This document shows, in pieces, positions 25,073-37,479 of a stretch of 64,000 bases of DNA. Under the pieces are notes generated by a model that was not told the DNA's origin, did no database searches, and saw only the letters and a program-made list of their open reading frames with translations. Every line of letters begins with the position of its first letter. The stretch's first letter is position 1. The stretch comes from Lucifuga dentata (taxonomy: Eukaryota > Chordata > Actinopteri > Ophidiiformes > Bythitidae): positions 342,281 to 406,280 of the forward strand of contig VXCM01000402.1 in assembly GCA_014773175.1 (NCBI GenBank), written 5' to 3'. A program made the translations under genes and the position numbers.

Positions 25073-25217
25073 CACTGTTCATAGCTTTTCTTTTTTAAGA
25101 AGCTTTAGATTTCACTAAAAGCTTCTTTCTGGAATGAGATGTCTTTAGTGAGACAAAAAGTTTTGCTAATTTCAGTCTTCGTTTGCTTTTTCTGTCACAA
25201 GGAGCGAAGCTAGCTAA

Positions 25218-25261
<44 letters not shown>

Positions 25262-27507
25262 NTTTTTTAGAAGCTATCTAATAGCTAACACCGCTCTGTT
25301 TGAGTCAGCCGCACTTGCCGCTTTTTTACATCATCATCATTTTGCTCTCCTGATGTGACTTATGACTTTCTTGGTATTCACCCTGCAGACGGAGAAACAA
25401 AATTGTTTGCGTTTCCACCATTAGCTGTTAGGTTATTAGCCTTGTAGCTGAACCATTTCCAACCAACAGAAGTGCTGTAGCTCCCTATTAAAGAATTTAT
25501 TCTTCAGGTGCTGAGCCACTACTGTCAGACATGCTTGTTTCATTTCTTCTTCTTGCACATTATGAAAAAGCATCAACACCTCATCACTCCACATTATCAA
25601 TATGATAATACGACAAATTTTTATCATATAAAAATTATGTATTATCATTAACAATATGATATTTCACAGCCATAGTAAATAGATCAAGTAAATAAGCACT
25701 GCTAAGCTAGTCTTCAGTTTAGCTGCACAGGTTAGCTTCTCCTACAGTTCGAGAATGGAGGCCAAATAATGAGTTACAGAGAAATGTCCTGTAATTGAGA
25801 CAAAGATGGAGGCAGATATATGCATTTCTCTGAACCTTCTTCTAAAAAAAAAAAAATAAATAAAAAGACTAAAACGTGCAGCAACCCATTGATGCAGTGT
25901 CCTAATTTACAGTCAGCATGCAGTATAATATGTTTGCTTTTATGAGTGTTATCATTTCTGACCATATTATATTCTGTAGTTGGGATGTCAAAAAACTTTC
26001 CCGTCAGCTTTTAAAGTGCAGCGACAACAAAACTTAAACTTGTGAAATATTCTTCTGCTCCATGTCTGCATCTTTCCCGCTTTTCAAAACACTTGTTCTG
26101 TGAAAGTTGAGTTATTCATTTCAAGGAGAAGAACACAGTCCTATTTTATTTTTTCCTCTTTAGACACTCTTTGATGGTTTCAGATGTGAGCAGGACAGCA
26201 CTTTTTTTTCCCTTTTATCTTACTTCTTACTGAGGAAAAAGTCAAACAGTCACAGCAGAAAATAACAAGCGAGTCACGCAAAGTATGAGAGTGTGGCAGA
26301 TCCTCGCATGTATGCCAACACAAAGGTCAGGTGTAATTTGTGCAGGTGTGATGCTGCCTCAATTAGCCGGTGACACACACACACACACACGTCTCTTGGT
26401 TTCTTGCACACACACATGAATAGATTTCATACAGAATTCAACACAGCGGATGAACAATGCATGAGTACAATCAAGCATCTAAGAGGCTGAAGTGCTCTTA
26501 AGTAAGACTCCCCCACACTTATCTTACATCTACATTTACATTGCCAATGTCAGTGTTTTGCTCATATGTGATATATCAAATGTACGTTACAAACTAAAAA
26601 AAAGCACATGGAATCTGATTTTTCTCAGATGTTTTATACCAAATTCCAGCATGAAATTAAATCAGATATGTATCAGATGTCTCCCAATGTAACTGTCGTT
26701 TAAACAGACAAAGCCGGAATTTCCTTTCCATTCAGACACGTCATCAAAAATTCAGCACTCTTCTAAGTTTTTTACGTTTACTGATAGTTGATAAAGCTTC
26801 AAACAAGCAATCTCATTGATCAGGCCCAACCTTCTTCTCCACCTTAAAATAAAACTCAGAAACGGGTATCAAATATTTCTCATTCACGGTCCCCAGCTAA
26901 ATTATCCCAAGAGGCCTGAGTATCCAAAACTGGGACATTCCAATTCTGATCCTACTCTGTAACCTGCCACCCAACATGCAACTTCCAAGAACATAAACAG
27001 ATTATGCCACAGGACTGATACAACTCTACATCTGCCAGATATAATCCACTACGAGCCATTCCTCATTACAGTTTTTGATCAGTTTTCACTATGCAGATAC
27101 GAAAAGCTGCACATGTCATTAAGCATTACTGTCCTACACATGAAATACCACCTCTCACGACAGATCTATTGATAATATTAGCTGGGTTGCTTTGACTTCT
27201 TTGCTAGTTCTATCATCTATATGGTCAACAGTGAGTAAGTGGCCAAGTGAGCCTCACATAATGGCCTTTATCTAGCTGAATAAACTATAGGTACAGCCCA
27301 TTACTGCAGACCATATCTGATACAGGATTAGGTTCTCCTCAATGCACACAGATGTGTATAAGAGAAACCTAATAGGCGTGTGGTACCTCGTGGCATTTGT
27401 ATGGTCTGCATTAGTCTGAGACTCACACACAGCGTCGCTCTAATTTTCTGTATTACAGAGCAAACAGAGTTGAATGAAGAAGCCAAAGAGCAAATTTAAA
27501 ATGAATA
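25073..27507. other. Non-coding; long T run
   Basis: A T homopolymer of about 50 bases with an N at 25262 lies at 25220-25268. Similar words flank it (AGCTAGCTAATAGCT before, AGAAGCTATCTAATAGCT after), perhaps another overlap. CA array at 26373-26391. 26700-27480 is unique sequence without coding support. Confidence 0.5.
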
Positions 27508-27753
27508 CTTACGAACGTCCGACTTAGGGACAGCCCGTAGTTACAAACCGACTGCCATAAAGCCGATTAAATTAAAAATTCGAGTTACATACAGTGATTC
27601 ATAATAACGGCGCACTACTTTATGACACACGTCAAAACATTGCACGTCATCGGCAGTGCAGTGGCCGTCGCTGTTTTAAGTCAGATCACGCTCACTGTAA
27701 ACACCATGCTATGTGTGTTGTTCATTTTTTCTTTTTTTGTAACCTTCATAGCC

Positions 27754-27849
27754 ATGTCTCCAAAGCGTAAATCCAGTGGTGATGCATCAAATAAAAGGAG
27801 ATTTATCACGGTTGAAACGAAAGTGGACGTAATAACGCACCTTACGTAA
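27754..27849 (+). pseudogene. Tigger-like transposase N-terminus, truncated
   Basis: The frame starts MSPKRKSSGDASNKRR and continues FITVETKVDVI, the opening of Tigger/pogo-family transposases just before the CENP-B-type helix-turn-helix. After 31 codons it runs through the deletion junction into the right inverted repeat and stops. No DNA-binding domain or DDE catalytic core remains, so it cannot make active transposase. Confidence 0.8.
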
Positions 27850-27968
27850 CTGTTCCGACTTACGAACAGCCGTGGGAATGGAACTCGTTCGTAACCCGGG
27901 GACNCCTTACGTAACTGTTCCGACTTACGAACAGCCGTGGGAATGGAACTCGTTCGTAACCCGGGGAC
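27840..27968. repeat. Exact 64-bp direct duplicate around N (27904)
   Basis: 27840-27903 equals 27905-27968. The related element at 7500-7916 has a single right end, so the duplicate is most likely an unmerged contig overlap. Confidence 0.92.
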
Positions 27969-28045
27969 TGCCTGTACATTTACACACGGTACCTGGATAT
28001 GATATGATCACACAATGACACCATTGCTTGTTATGTTTTGTAAGT

Positions 28046-28490
28046 TTAAAGGGATATTCTGCTTTTTGTTGATTCCTCTTATTTTTTTATTGTGTAATAT
28101 AATAGGGAGTTTTGTGGTGAATTTTGTCAAAGATGCAGAACTTAAGGTTGACGCCTATAGGAATCCATCCAGTAAGACAAACCCGTAGGTGCTAAACTGC
28201 CTAGAAAGCCTCATTTTTGATAAAGTTTACATCAAAATGTAGCCCATTAGAATATAGCCACCTACACGCCCATCAAGTCTAGCGAGCGAGTGCCCAATCA
28301 GAGCACGGTAGGCTTTTCAGGAGCGGCTTAAAGAGCCAGTATATACTGTATAATGGCCTGTTTTCACTCAGTGTGCACAGCGGTGCTATAGCAAAAGAGA
28401 GAGTAGAAGTGGATCAATGTTTGTTTTACAAATTAAAGCATCATAAAAAAATACTAAATGAAAACTTGAGCTTGGAAATCTGTATATGTC
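28046..28490 (+). mobile_element. Rep-B element, longest copy
   Basis: Begins at TTAAAGGGATATTCTGCTTT. It then runs through GTAATATAATAGGGAG, AAGACAAACCCGTAGGTGCT, CCAATCAGAGCACG, GTTTTCACTCAGTGTGCACA and ATTAAAGCATCATAAA to GGAAATCTGTATATGTCC. The right terminus in another copy (39030-39055) reads CTGTATATGTTCCCTTTAA, the inverse of the left end, so Rep-B has TTAA-associated AGGGA inverted ends. No coding capacity. Confidence 0.7.
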
Positions 28491-31400
28491 CTGCTTGACT
28501 GTATTCTTTAGTTAACAAAATTTGATAACTGGCTTAACAGGGTTAAAGTTAAATATCAAAAACCCCTGCAAATAGTTACTCTATCAACGTGATATGATTT
28601 GGATTTTACCTGCATGGGTTTTGAAGGCCGATGCAATCATATTACTGATATATCACCAACTCATCTCCTCAACAGGAGAGGAAACTGGGAACTACCTTAA
28701 AATATTTTTTTGCATTAAGAAAAAACACAATTATACTGTTATATCAAGAACCAAATAGGCAGTTTGAGGGAAGCGTGACTTACTGTTGAAATGTCTGTTT
28801 TACATATTGATATCCTTTAGTTTTGCCAGTACCCCCATGTGTAAAGTTATTTCACTTTTGCTGTGTCATATCATTAGCAGCTAATTATCAAAGTTGTACG
28901 ACGGAGCTTTTAAATGAATTTTGGCCCCTGGTTGTTATGCTGCTGAGAGAGTACCATTATAAAAACACACTCAAGGTTGTTGGCATGGTTACTGCTGACT
29001 TTTCTTATCATAGATCTTATGATTAGTCACGTCTACCATTAGCTTTTCCGCACTCTGTTTTTCTCAGGATGTTATGGGCAAGGCTTGATTTGATAAGGGC
29101 AACATGTCCCCGAGTCCAAAAAAAATCCTGCCATGTCATTTACCATCTGTCCCTCTCTGAGCCGCTACCAACGACCTCCTCTGCATCCATCCTCCCTCAT
29201 CTGAGGCCCAGCCATCAGGCCTCTGACTGGGCTTGATGAATCATGCTGCTCCCCTTCCAACCTTCTAGTCTCTGGAGGTCCTCAACACCCCTGTCGTCTC
29301 ATTCCCATGCCTCCCCTCCCTTCTCCCATCTTTCCCCATGCTTACTGCCCCTTCTCGTCTACCCCCTTCCCCACCGTCTCCCTCTCTTTCCCCTTGTCCC
29401 CTCTCCCCAGGGCTCAGAAGGGCTGGCATCCACCCAGGGTCCCTCCATTTCCTCCACATCTGATATGATCAGGATAGAAAAGAGCTGAGAACATTCTTTT
29501 CCCATGATTCTTAAGTGGCACCAGGGGCACTGTGGGCTGGCTGCTGGCTGGGTGAAAGCCTGGACCTTAATAAGAGATCTGAAGTGCATAACTTAGCTGG
29601 ATTAGCCGCTGGCCTCCCTCTGTTTGCACCAAAACACTCATCAGTGATTAGAGCGCTAAACAACATCCACGTGAAACAACAGGAGAAATATTTTAACGAA
29701 ACAAATCCTGAGCTGTGGTTGTAAACTATCCAGAAAAAGGTCAATGCCTGCTTTTCATTTCTGTTCGGTTTCCGTTCCGTTTGAGTAGATGCATGTTTTG
29801 TTTATGTTTATACTGGTGGGTTCTTTTTACATGAAAATTTTCTTTAGATCATTTTTTTTTTCATCTAAATGGTTACAGTGATGTCTTTACAATGAACTTT
29901 ATGACAGTATTTGAACTTTCTAATGATAAATTTGGAGTTTCTATAGGAAGCACAATTTCTCCTCTACAACTGCAGAACTTCTTGTTTGCCAGACTTAATT
30001 TTTTTTATTTTTATAATATATATCAAATGCTGCGTTTTTGTACCTCATAACTGGGAAGCCATGACTCAGAATCACGACCGTTGCATATTCAAGCTAAACA
30101 AAGTGGGAGACACGGATTACTTTACAAATACAGACATCACACATGCACACATTCACAAAGACGATCTCTGCATTTATTACAAATCATGAGGTTCCCGTAA
30201 TATTAGTCCAGGGCAAATAAGGCTACAGAGAGTAATACAGAGATTTACAGAACTGAGCATTTTTCCAGCGTGTCTTGTGAATTTAAATGCGCTGCACTTT
30301 TTTTTTTTTTTGNTTTTTTTTTTTTTTGCGCTGCTGTGGTGCAGCACAGGTTCCTCTGTCATGCACCGAGCTGTCCTGCTGCGCCACACTTTGAGAAGAA
30401 AGGAGGGAAAAGTTGAAGGCAGCTCACTCGTCTGTCTGACAGTATTGTTTCTCCAGAGGAGACTGGAGCATTAGATGGAATTACCACCTAGCTATGTTCC
30501 CATGACAACAGGATACTGTTAGCATCAGGCAAAATCACAATCAAGCCTTGGGCCAGGCTATAAAAAAAAAAAAAAAAAAAAANCTCCCACCCAAACAAAA
30601 AAGCTTTTTACACACACACACACACACACACAAGTGGTAGTCTGTCAGGGAAGTAACACTTTGAAGCCAAATCCTTCAGGCAAACTCCTTGAATGTCCTG
30701 TGCGAGAGATGGACAAGGGGACAGATGAAGAAAGGAGACGCAGGGAAGCGAGAGTGAGAAGAGAGGAAAAAGAGTGAAAGGGAGAGGAAAACAGGAGGGA
30801 GGTGAAGCGAGGGTTGGGTTTGCAGTGGCACCGGCCCAAGACGTCGGCTTTGGTGACAGCAGGGACAGAAGAGGTGCCAGCCTCTGCCGGCAGTAAGACC
30901 ACAATGAACCGAACCCAGGTCCTATTCAGAGCGGCAGTCCTGCAGGGACGTCTGACGTACTTCATTTTGTGTGTGTGTTTGTGTATTTGTGTGTGCTTGC
31001 ATTGCCTAATGCATAGGAAAAAAATGAAAGATGGGGAAGAAAGAGCACGAGTGTAGAGAGGAGGAAGGGTGGAAGGAGAGAGAAAGTGTGTGTGTGTGTT
31101 GGGGGCGTCTCTGAGGAGGATGGAGATGAGCCACTGACTTCCTGGGCTCTGTGCCAGGATGAAACCATTCAGCTCTGATGTACACAGACAACTGAGGGGA
31201 TTAACACACACAGCACCTCCGACAAAAATATAATGGATTTTTTTTTTCCTTTTGCAAAGGTATAAGAAGGAAGAAGGATTAAACTATTGTCTACAAATAA
31301 TTTTGGCAGGAAACAATATTTGTAGAATATTACATTGCATTGTCTCAGACACAAAGGTAGCAGGAATGGGAGAAAGTAAATTTTTTGCGATAATTCTGTT

Positions 31401-31990
31401 TATCAGGACTTGGCAAATCTGTGTATTCACACCCGAATGGAAGTTGTAATCCCTTTTCTGTCAGTCACCAGAGAGCTGAAGAGAAGTTTTGATGAAGCGA
31501 ATTAAGGCTCGGCCAAACTCTGGCAGACATTTTGTCAGCAGGGAAGAAGGGAGTTCCTGGATCCGCAACAACACCATCAACGACAACGGCTCTGACTGCT
31601 TCTCTCTGCTGTTCTGTTGTTTAACTCCAGATCAAGCGCAGGTTGGTGGTCCGGAAGATTTACATATCTCCCTTTATTTAAATCCATCAAATCAAAGGAT
31701 GTGATCACTCATTTAGTGTGTTTACAGCTAGCAGGCAGATGTCATGCTGTGAAGACATTTGCAAAGCTGTCCTCCAAAGCTTTGATAGATGCTCCCTCTC
31801 CCAACACCTGGTCCCAGGAGAGGAAGCCTGTTATCATCCCTACAAACATGATTCCTTTTTAAAGGGAGAAGTCGTGTAAAATATACAGTCATAAAACATG
31901 ATTGAGTATTAAATATTCAGTGTTGAAGTCTCACATGTGTATACATTATTAGTGGTGTATAGATTTTATAATGTAGGAAAGGTCCAAAGA
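28491..31990. other. Non-coding; C/T- and purine-rich tracts
   Basis: 29160-29460 is pyrimidine-rich and 30690-30810 purine-rich; both give long but low-complexity frames. T run with N at 30313, A run with N at 30583, CA array at 30611-30632. The segment 30823-30950 is unusually GC-rich for the region and follows a TTTGCAG acceptor-like word; see findings. No gene assigned. Confidence 0.45.
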
Positions 31991-32009
31991 TCTTCTGCAG
32001 CGTCTCCAG

Positions 32010-32670
32010 CATTGAAATCTTCCCCTCTGGACCCCAAGCACTTTCTGGGCGGTTTTTGCTCCTGTGACATTTTTACTCACTGTGGAAGGAGTCAAAACTG
32101 TCTTTTTTGCAGTATAACTCAGTTATAATGTCATAAATCATAAAAAAGAAAAAAACATAAGTTTAATTTCTTTGATAATTTATTTTAAAAAATTGAAAAA
32201 AGATGTAATCTATATATACATTTTTCCAGTGTGTTACCAATACTGGAAAAATTAAAAAAAAAAAACTTTTTTAAAGAAAAAAGGGACTATACATACTGAA
32301 CTATTTACATTTTTACAACCTATAATCTCTATAAACAGTAGGCTTAGTGTGGCTGCAGCAGTCTGCATTCAGCCAATAACTTGCTGAATTGTTGTCATGT
32401 GACTGTTAAAGAGAACAGAGGCGCTCTAGGCTTGCTAATTGCTGCGAAAAATGCAGAATTTGTTGCTTTTCACAGAATTTGGATTGTACAAAGAGTTTAT
32501 TTTTAGCGAATTTTTAAATGAGACATTTATAATAAAGTGATTTTGAAGAAATATCACTATTCTAAGCTTAGATTTGGTTACATTTCCTTTCAGCAGTGTT
32601 AGGCTTGGTTAGTTAAGGACCATCGGAAATGATAATTTTGATTTTTAAAGTTTCTGGCTATGACAAATGA
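32010..32670 (+). repeat. Rep-D dispersed repeat, copy 2
   Basis: Matches 3690-4470 from CTCTGGACCCCAAGCACTTT through CAGTATAACTCAGTTATAAT, CATACTGAACTATTTACATT, GTCATGTGACTGT and AAAGTGATTTTGAAGAAATA. It lacks the segment with the tandem T runs, and has its own A run near 32250. Class unknown. Confidence 0.7.
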
Positions 32671-32725
32671 TGTAATTTTGGTCATTGTTTAAAGAAAACA
32701 TACCTTTCAAACCCGCCGGCGGGAG

Positions 32726-32905
32726 CGTACCAGTGATTTTGCATGTTTGAGCCTGATAAATACTATCTACATACATGTTACTTTACAGACAATAATTTTC
32801 CAAAATATAAAACCGTGTTTTAGTTTTTGTGTTATTTTGCCAAATCTCCTAATCTTTCAAATTCAATATCAGTGTGTAAACCTATCTTAAAACTCAATGT
32901 TTTGT
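32726..32905 (+). mobile_element. Rep-A left-end fragment, diverged
   Basis: Contains GCGTACCAGTGATTTTGCAT, GTTTGAGCCTGATAAATA, the CATGTTACTTTACAGACAAT block, ATTTTGCCAAATCTCCTAAT and TCTTAAAACTCAATGTTT in Rep-A order. The right part is missing here; a reverse Rep-A fragment lies at 34985-35160. Confidence 0.65.
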
Positions 32906-33194
32906 CTATATCATGCATACCTGAATTCAGAAGGCCCAGTTGTTTTAATTTATTGGTAAAAGACGTCTTCCCCATGGACGAGACCTGGACATTTGAGGAG
33001 AGTTCTTTCTGAATTGCCATGCTTGGACTTTTGCCCTTTTCTTCTGCTCACATGCAAAGGTTTTTTGGGTAGAAAATAAAGACATGAAAACAGCCTGGCT
33101 GGATCATGAACTGTTGCTGTGTTGGTGTGTAAAACCTTTTAAGACTGTGATTCTCATCGCTCTCATCGTTCAACTAATAAATGTGTCTGAAGCC

Positions 33195-34260
33195 ACACCT
33201 CACACCTAAAGCCCGGTATACACTGTGTGATTCTGGGCTGTCCCAGACTGAAAGATGACCCACGTGAAAGAATCGTGGTGATATCTTTGGTCGTGGCTCC
33301 AAAACGGTGTCCTATGTTGCACCGTGAGAGAGGTACAAAGAGGGTTGTTGTAACGGTCTTAGTCTGACAGTGTCAGATACTTAGGACACAGCTACACCTT
33401 TCTACTGACCAGCCAATAAGAATGCAGCGTGAAATGATGCGCAGGTCAAAGTGCCACTAATGAATAAAGTTTGGCGGAAAAAACAACAACCCAAACTGAA
33501 GAGATGAAGGCAAAACGTGTGAAACATGAATTTGTGGAACTTTAACAAAGAAGAATTGTGGCATAAAAAGCGTGTTTATACGACGTCTCCTCCAGCTGTT
33601 ACCGTGTCCGTTAGCGTGTCCGCAGCACAGAGAGAAATAATGGACAAATCACAGGTTCCGGTAACGAGCCAGTCCACACTCTCCTCCTCCTCTACTTTGG
33701 AGTTTTTTCGATACACGGAAGACAAAGTTAGCTTCTTGTTTAGCTTCATTATTTTCCACAACAGTAACGCAGATGGACGAAGTGTGCAAATGCAGCGTTT
33801 TCCTTCGACTTACATTGTAGAGGCAGCATACAGGCTACACGCATAAAACTCAACGTCTTCCCCAAGTTTATTAGACTCATGTCGCACAATGTGGCTAGCA
33901 ATGAACTTATAAGATGTGTGTGATCTTGCAGTTAGCAGCCCTAAGTCCTTGTGTGTCTCATAGAGCTAACACAACTTCCTGTCCACGAGCTGCAACCAGC
34001 TTCTTTATGTCACCTTTTCTGATACCAGATTTATATTCACTAGCGTGTGTAAAAGTCGACACGTTTCACCCACAAAAGCGAAACCACCATCGCGGCAGGT
34101 ACGACGAATGATGTAAGTGCTGCNACACGTTTCACCCACAAAAGCGAAACCACCATCGCGGCAGGTACGACGAATGATGTAAGTGCTGCTGCTTGTAATC
34201 ACACCTCAGATTTTGCTTCCACGGCTGATGTGTGGGAGGTAAAATGTTTGGAAGCGATGA
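33195..34260. repeat. Possible dispersed repeat, unclassified
   Basis: The left part (AAGCCCGGTATACACTGTGT and CTGGGCTGTCCCAGACTG) resembles the ends of vertebrate DNA-transposon MITEs, but I find no inverted partner on the right and no second copy in the window. The frame at 33526-33846 has no domain. The N gap at 34124 is inside. Confidence 0.3.
34059..34189. repeat. Exact 65-bp direct duplicate around N (34124)
   Basis: 34059-34123 equals 34125-34189. It generates a repetitive minus-strand frame that should not be annotated. Confidence 0.92.
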
Positions 34261-34984
34261 GAATAAATACAAATGTGGCAACTATGCACAATGTAACTAC
34301 TATCCATTAAAATAGAGAGACGTGCCAGCTTAAGTACATATTCGGTAGCTAATGTGTAGAAACAAAAGATATGTTATTCATTGTTCTATATGATAAAAGA
34401 GTGTGGGATGTGGTGATTTTGTATTATTTTGTTTATTTCTCTGTGCATTTTTACTCTGTTTAGCAAATGAATAACTCTAACCCTCTTATTAAAAACAAAA
34501 CTGTTTTATATGCATGTTAATTGTATTTTTTGTTGAGCATAGAGTTGAATCAACACCCCTCTGATGCAGCGTGAACAAAATGGAATATTATAAACTGCAG
34601 AAAGTCAGATTTAATGCAGAGATTGCATCATTACACAAATGTACTTAATAACTACTGTAGCTCACTATATGAATTTCAGATAAATCATCTGTATGAATTT
34701 GGGATTACAATATATAGAGAAACAATTATTTGTATTTCTTAAAAAGGACAAATCAATGGTTTTTCACCATTTGAGCCCAATAAATACAATCTCCATTCAG
34801 GTTATTTTACTGCTAACCAAACATTGTTTGTTTCATTGTTTTTCCTGCCTTACAGACTGTTTTCAGTTCATTCTGGTCCACTATAAAAATCAGCTTGGAG
34901 AGACTTGAACCCTGCCTGAAATCAGTAATCCACCACAGCAAACCACGAGGCATTATTATTTTTTGTCAATTATTTAATTTAACC
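34261..34984. other. Non-coding, AT-rich
   Basis: No gene, RNA or clear repeat. The frame at 34693-34908 has no recognisable features. Confidence 0.5.
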
Positions 34985-35160
34985 GATCTAATATGGAGGA
35001 AAATGTATGACTCCACCGGGAAATATAGTCCCAGGAGAAGATGGGTTTTACTGAGAAATTAAAAATGACCATGTCTTCTATATTAGGGTACATGTGATAG
35101 CAGGTGCACTTTAAGGTGTGTATATTACATTAGTGTTTGATTTTGAAAGATTGGGGATTT
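34985..35160 (-). mobile_element. Rep-A internal fragment, inverted
   Basis: Read on the minus strand it contains the Rep-A middle: AATCTTTCAAAATCAAACAC, then ACCTTAAAG, and GGGACTATATTTCCCGGTGG. Both termini are missing. Confidence 0.65.
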
Positions 35161-35525
35161 GGCAATTAAGCAATCATATTAAAAGTTATGCCTACCTAGA
35201 CAAAAGCATCTCATATAAACAATCTATATTCGTATAAATGTATTGTAAGATCATAAATGTATGAAAATCAGGTACACAAAAACAGCCATGATCCTTCAGG
35301 CGTAACATGTTTTCTGTCATGTTTATCAGGCTTTGAACATAAACGTCTTTTTCTGCTAACTTCACATTACCTGCACATGATGGCTGCCAGGTGTATCCAG
35401 CATTTCTTTGAAGCGTTTGTTGTGCAGACAAAATAACGTCATATGTTTGCAAGATGCAACACTAACAAATGTTAAGTTTTTTGTCAAGTGAAGTCAGCAG
35501 CACAGCGACGGTGACAAACAGAAAA

Positions 35526-35708
35526 ATGGCTGAAAGTTTCAAGGTGAAGCTGACAGAATGCATCAGGGATCCATTCGGTGGTCTCATGCACCTCGCCATT
35601 GTTGCTGCTGTTTCCTTTTGCCTTCATAACTTTGGTAAAGGGCAGATCTTCTCAATTGTTGCCATCTTTGTTACGCTAGTTTGCAAATTTGAATCTTTTA
35701 TTTTTTAA
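35526..35708 (+). CDS. Candidate small hydrophobic protein or exon
   Basis: The ATG at 35526 has a strong context (AAAATGG: A at -3, G at +4), and the frame also stays open for 19 codons upstream. It encodes 60 residues, starting MAESFKVKLTECIRDPFGG, followed by a hydrophobic stretch (LMHLAIVAAVSFCL), a short HNFGKGQ turn, a second hydrophobic stretch (IFSIVAIFVTLVC) and a C-terminal KFESFIF before TAA. This suggests one or two membrane segments. Third-position use looks more protein-like than other frames here. A possible donor, TTTG|GTAAAG, lies inside the frame after HNF, so a spliced first exon is an alternative. I do not recognise the protein. A retrocopy fragment is also possible, though I see no poly-A tail. 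Confidence 0.35.
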   Translation: MAESFKVKLTECIRDPFGGLMHLAIVAAVSFCLHNFGKGQIFSIVAIFVTLVCKFESFIF

Positions 35709-37070
35709 GCGAGTGTGTGAGCATCAAGCATCAGCACAGAATCAAGTGTAATCCTGACCTAACACAGCAAAGCAATTAAGCAGCAGTTTAGTCATTTGCA
35801 TGTTTCCTACTTCCTGTTCCATTTGCTAAATTTATATTTTAAAGGATAGAGACAAATTTAGTTTGCTAGAGCATGACTTTTTATATTCTCCAAGGCAGAG
35901 TGAGCTGGTTGTGATAAGAAAAGACTAAAGAGCATAATAAAGAGCATCATCTCTGGTCATCTCCCAATTGCAGAAGTGGGACAGTAAACAGCCCCCCCCG
36001 CCCCCGCCCAGCTTAATGAATAATTCACTGTGAGAGTAAAAGATGCTAGCAGCTCGATGTCTGTGACAGAGAGGAAGACGAGGGAGCCTCAGGTTGGCAG
36101 ATCAGAGTGCTTGGTAAGTTAGTCAGCTCTCTGTTTGTGGTAGGGAAGGCTGCAATAAGGATTTTAAGTGGACCTCACTGGAGTTGGAGTGCTTTAAGAG
36201 TGATAGCAGGTGTAAATATTTTATGGCGGGGTGTTAGGCAGACCCAGTATGGACACAGTGGATGATACAGTGTTGAATCCTGTGCAGCGCAGCACTTATG
36301 CCAGCCTGGGAGAACTTTTAATGGGGTACAAAGCGTAATTGGTGAGCAGCCACAGGAGGCTCGTAAAAACAGCTATAAAAGTAATAATGGCTTAAGACAG
36401 GACAAATGAAAAAGAAACCAAATCAATAATGAGAGGACTGAATATTCAATAAGGAGGCGCTCAGCCCATACAGCAGCATATATTTCCCAAACTGAAGTAC
36501 AACAAGCATCACCATCACTCAGATTTGACTGTGCAATGTAAAGATTCCAATCAAGATCAATCAGTAGCAATAATTGTCAGGCTGGAGATATTTTAATGAG
36601 TCTAAAGGCTAAATTATGCTTTCTGCATGAAGTGTTCACATAGATATGAGCTGACACAAAAACATGATGAGCAGGCGTGTGGAGCTTTTATACTCTGTGT
36701 GGTTTTCTAAATAAAAATCAGGAGGAAACTCTGAAAAGTCACTGCAGTTAGTGTCAAATTCACCAGGGGCAATAGTGATTTAAAGCCACAGAGTGCACAA
36801 AACAGCTTAAACAAAACACGCAAATGAATAATGAACAAAGAAAAAGCCTGATTGGAATGTAAACATAAAATAATGCTTCAGTGTGTCACGCGCTGACAGC
36901 AGCTTCCTGGAAAATGCCGACAGCATCCCGCATCTCTGTGTCTGTCGCTTTCACATGAAAAACCTGCAACTTTCTGAAATATCCCACACGTATTTCAAGC
37001 AGGCTGAAGATTTAGTGCTAAAACCCATTAAACCCCCAATTATCAGACTCACACAGTCACGTCAGAGGAA

Positions 37071-37104
<34 letters not shown>

Positions 37105-37479
37105 NGGGGGGGGGGGGTGACAGTCAGTTAATTGGGATTGTGGTGTTTGCTCATTATCACGTCTCCTACCACTTCTGATGAAATGAAGAAGTCAAAAAAA
37201 GCTGTGGTTTGTTGCAATCTTTAAAATCTTTATAGGTGTTATCTTTAACATGTCTTTATCACTACTGGAATTTGAGATCTTGTAATATATCATTTCCTTT
37301 GCTAAAAGTGTGGTAAGTAAAATAACTTTGCCTTGTTTATACACTATTTTTAGTGCGTTTGTCTTCTATGATCAGTACTGGGTGACAGGAACAAACTCTT
37401 GTTACAGTGGGTTGCTTGTAATAATGTGTGTTTACATATTTGGGACACACCCACTCTTATTTTCTCTGAACAAGAGGAT
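35709..37479. other. Non-coding; candidate conserved block 36360-36620
   Basis: A C-rich patch lies at 35990-36009. 36360-36620 is repeat-free with TTA/AAT-rich homeodomain-like words and may be a conserved non-coding element. GT array at 37075-37103, then a G run with N at 37105. No gene supported. Confidence 0.45.

Larger units (their letters stand above)
27508..27974 (+). mobile_element. Tigger/pogo-like element, 5'-truncated copy
   Basis: Matches the copy at 7500-7916 on both sides: left inner end TTACGAACGTCCGACTTA, right end CGTAACCCGGGGACTGCCTG followed by TA. The outer 15 bases of the left terminus are missing. The interior keeps a transposase start (27754-27849), then jumps to the right end by internal deletion. 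The N at 27904 has 64-bp duplicates on both sides. Confidence 0.85.

Noticed and set aside
30645..31211. Longest open frame (188 aa, minus)
   Set aside because: It is antisense to a purine-rich tract and CA/GT arrays; the peptide is serine/leucine/proline-rich low complexity without a domain.
33526..33846. 106-aa plus frame
   Set aside because: No domain, serine/valine-rich middle, located in a probable dispersed repeat.
34005..34202. Minus frame with a duplicated peptide
   Set aside because: The duplication is the 65-bp overlap around N 34124.
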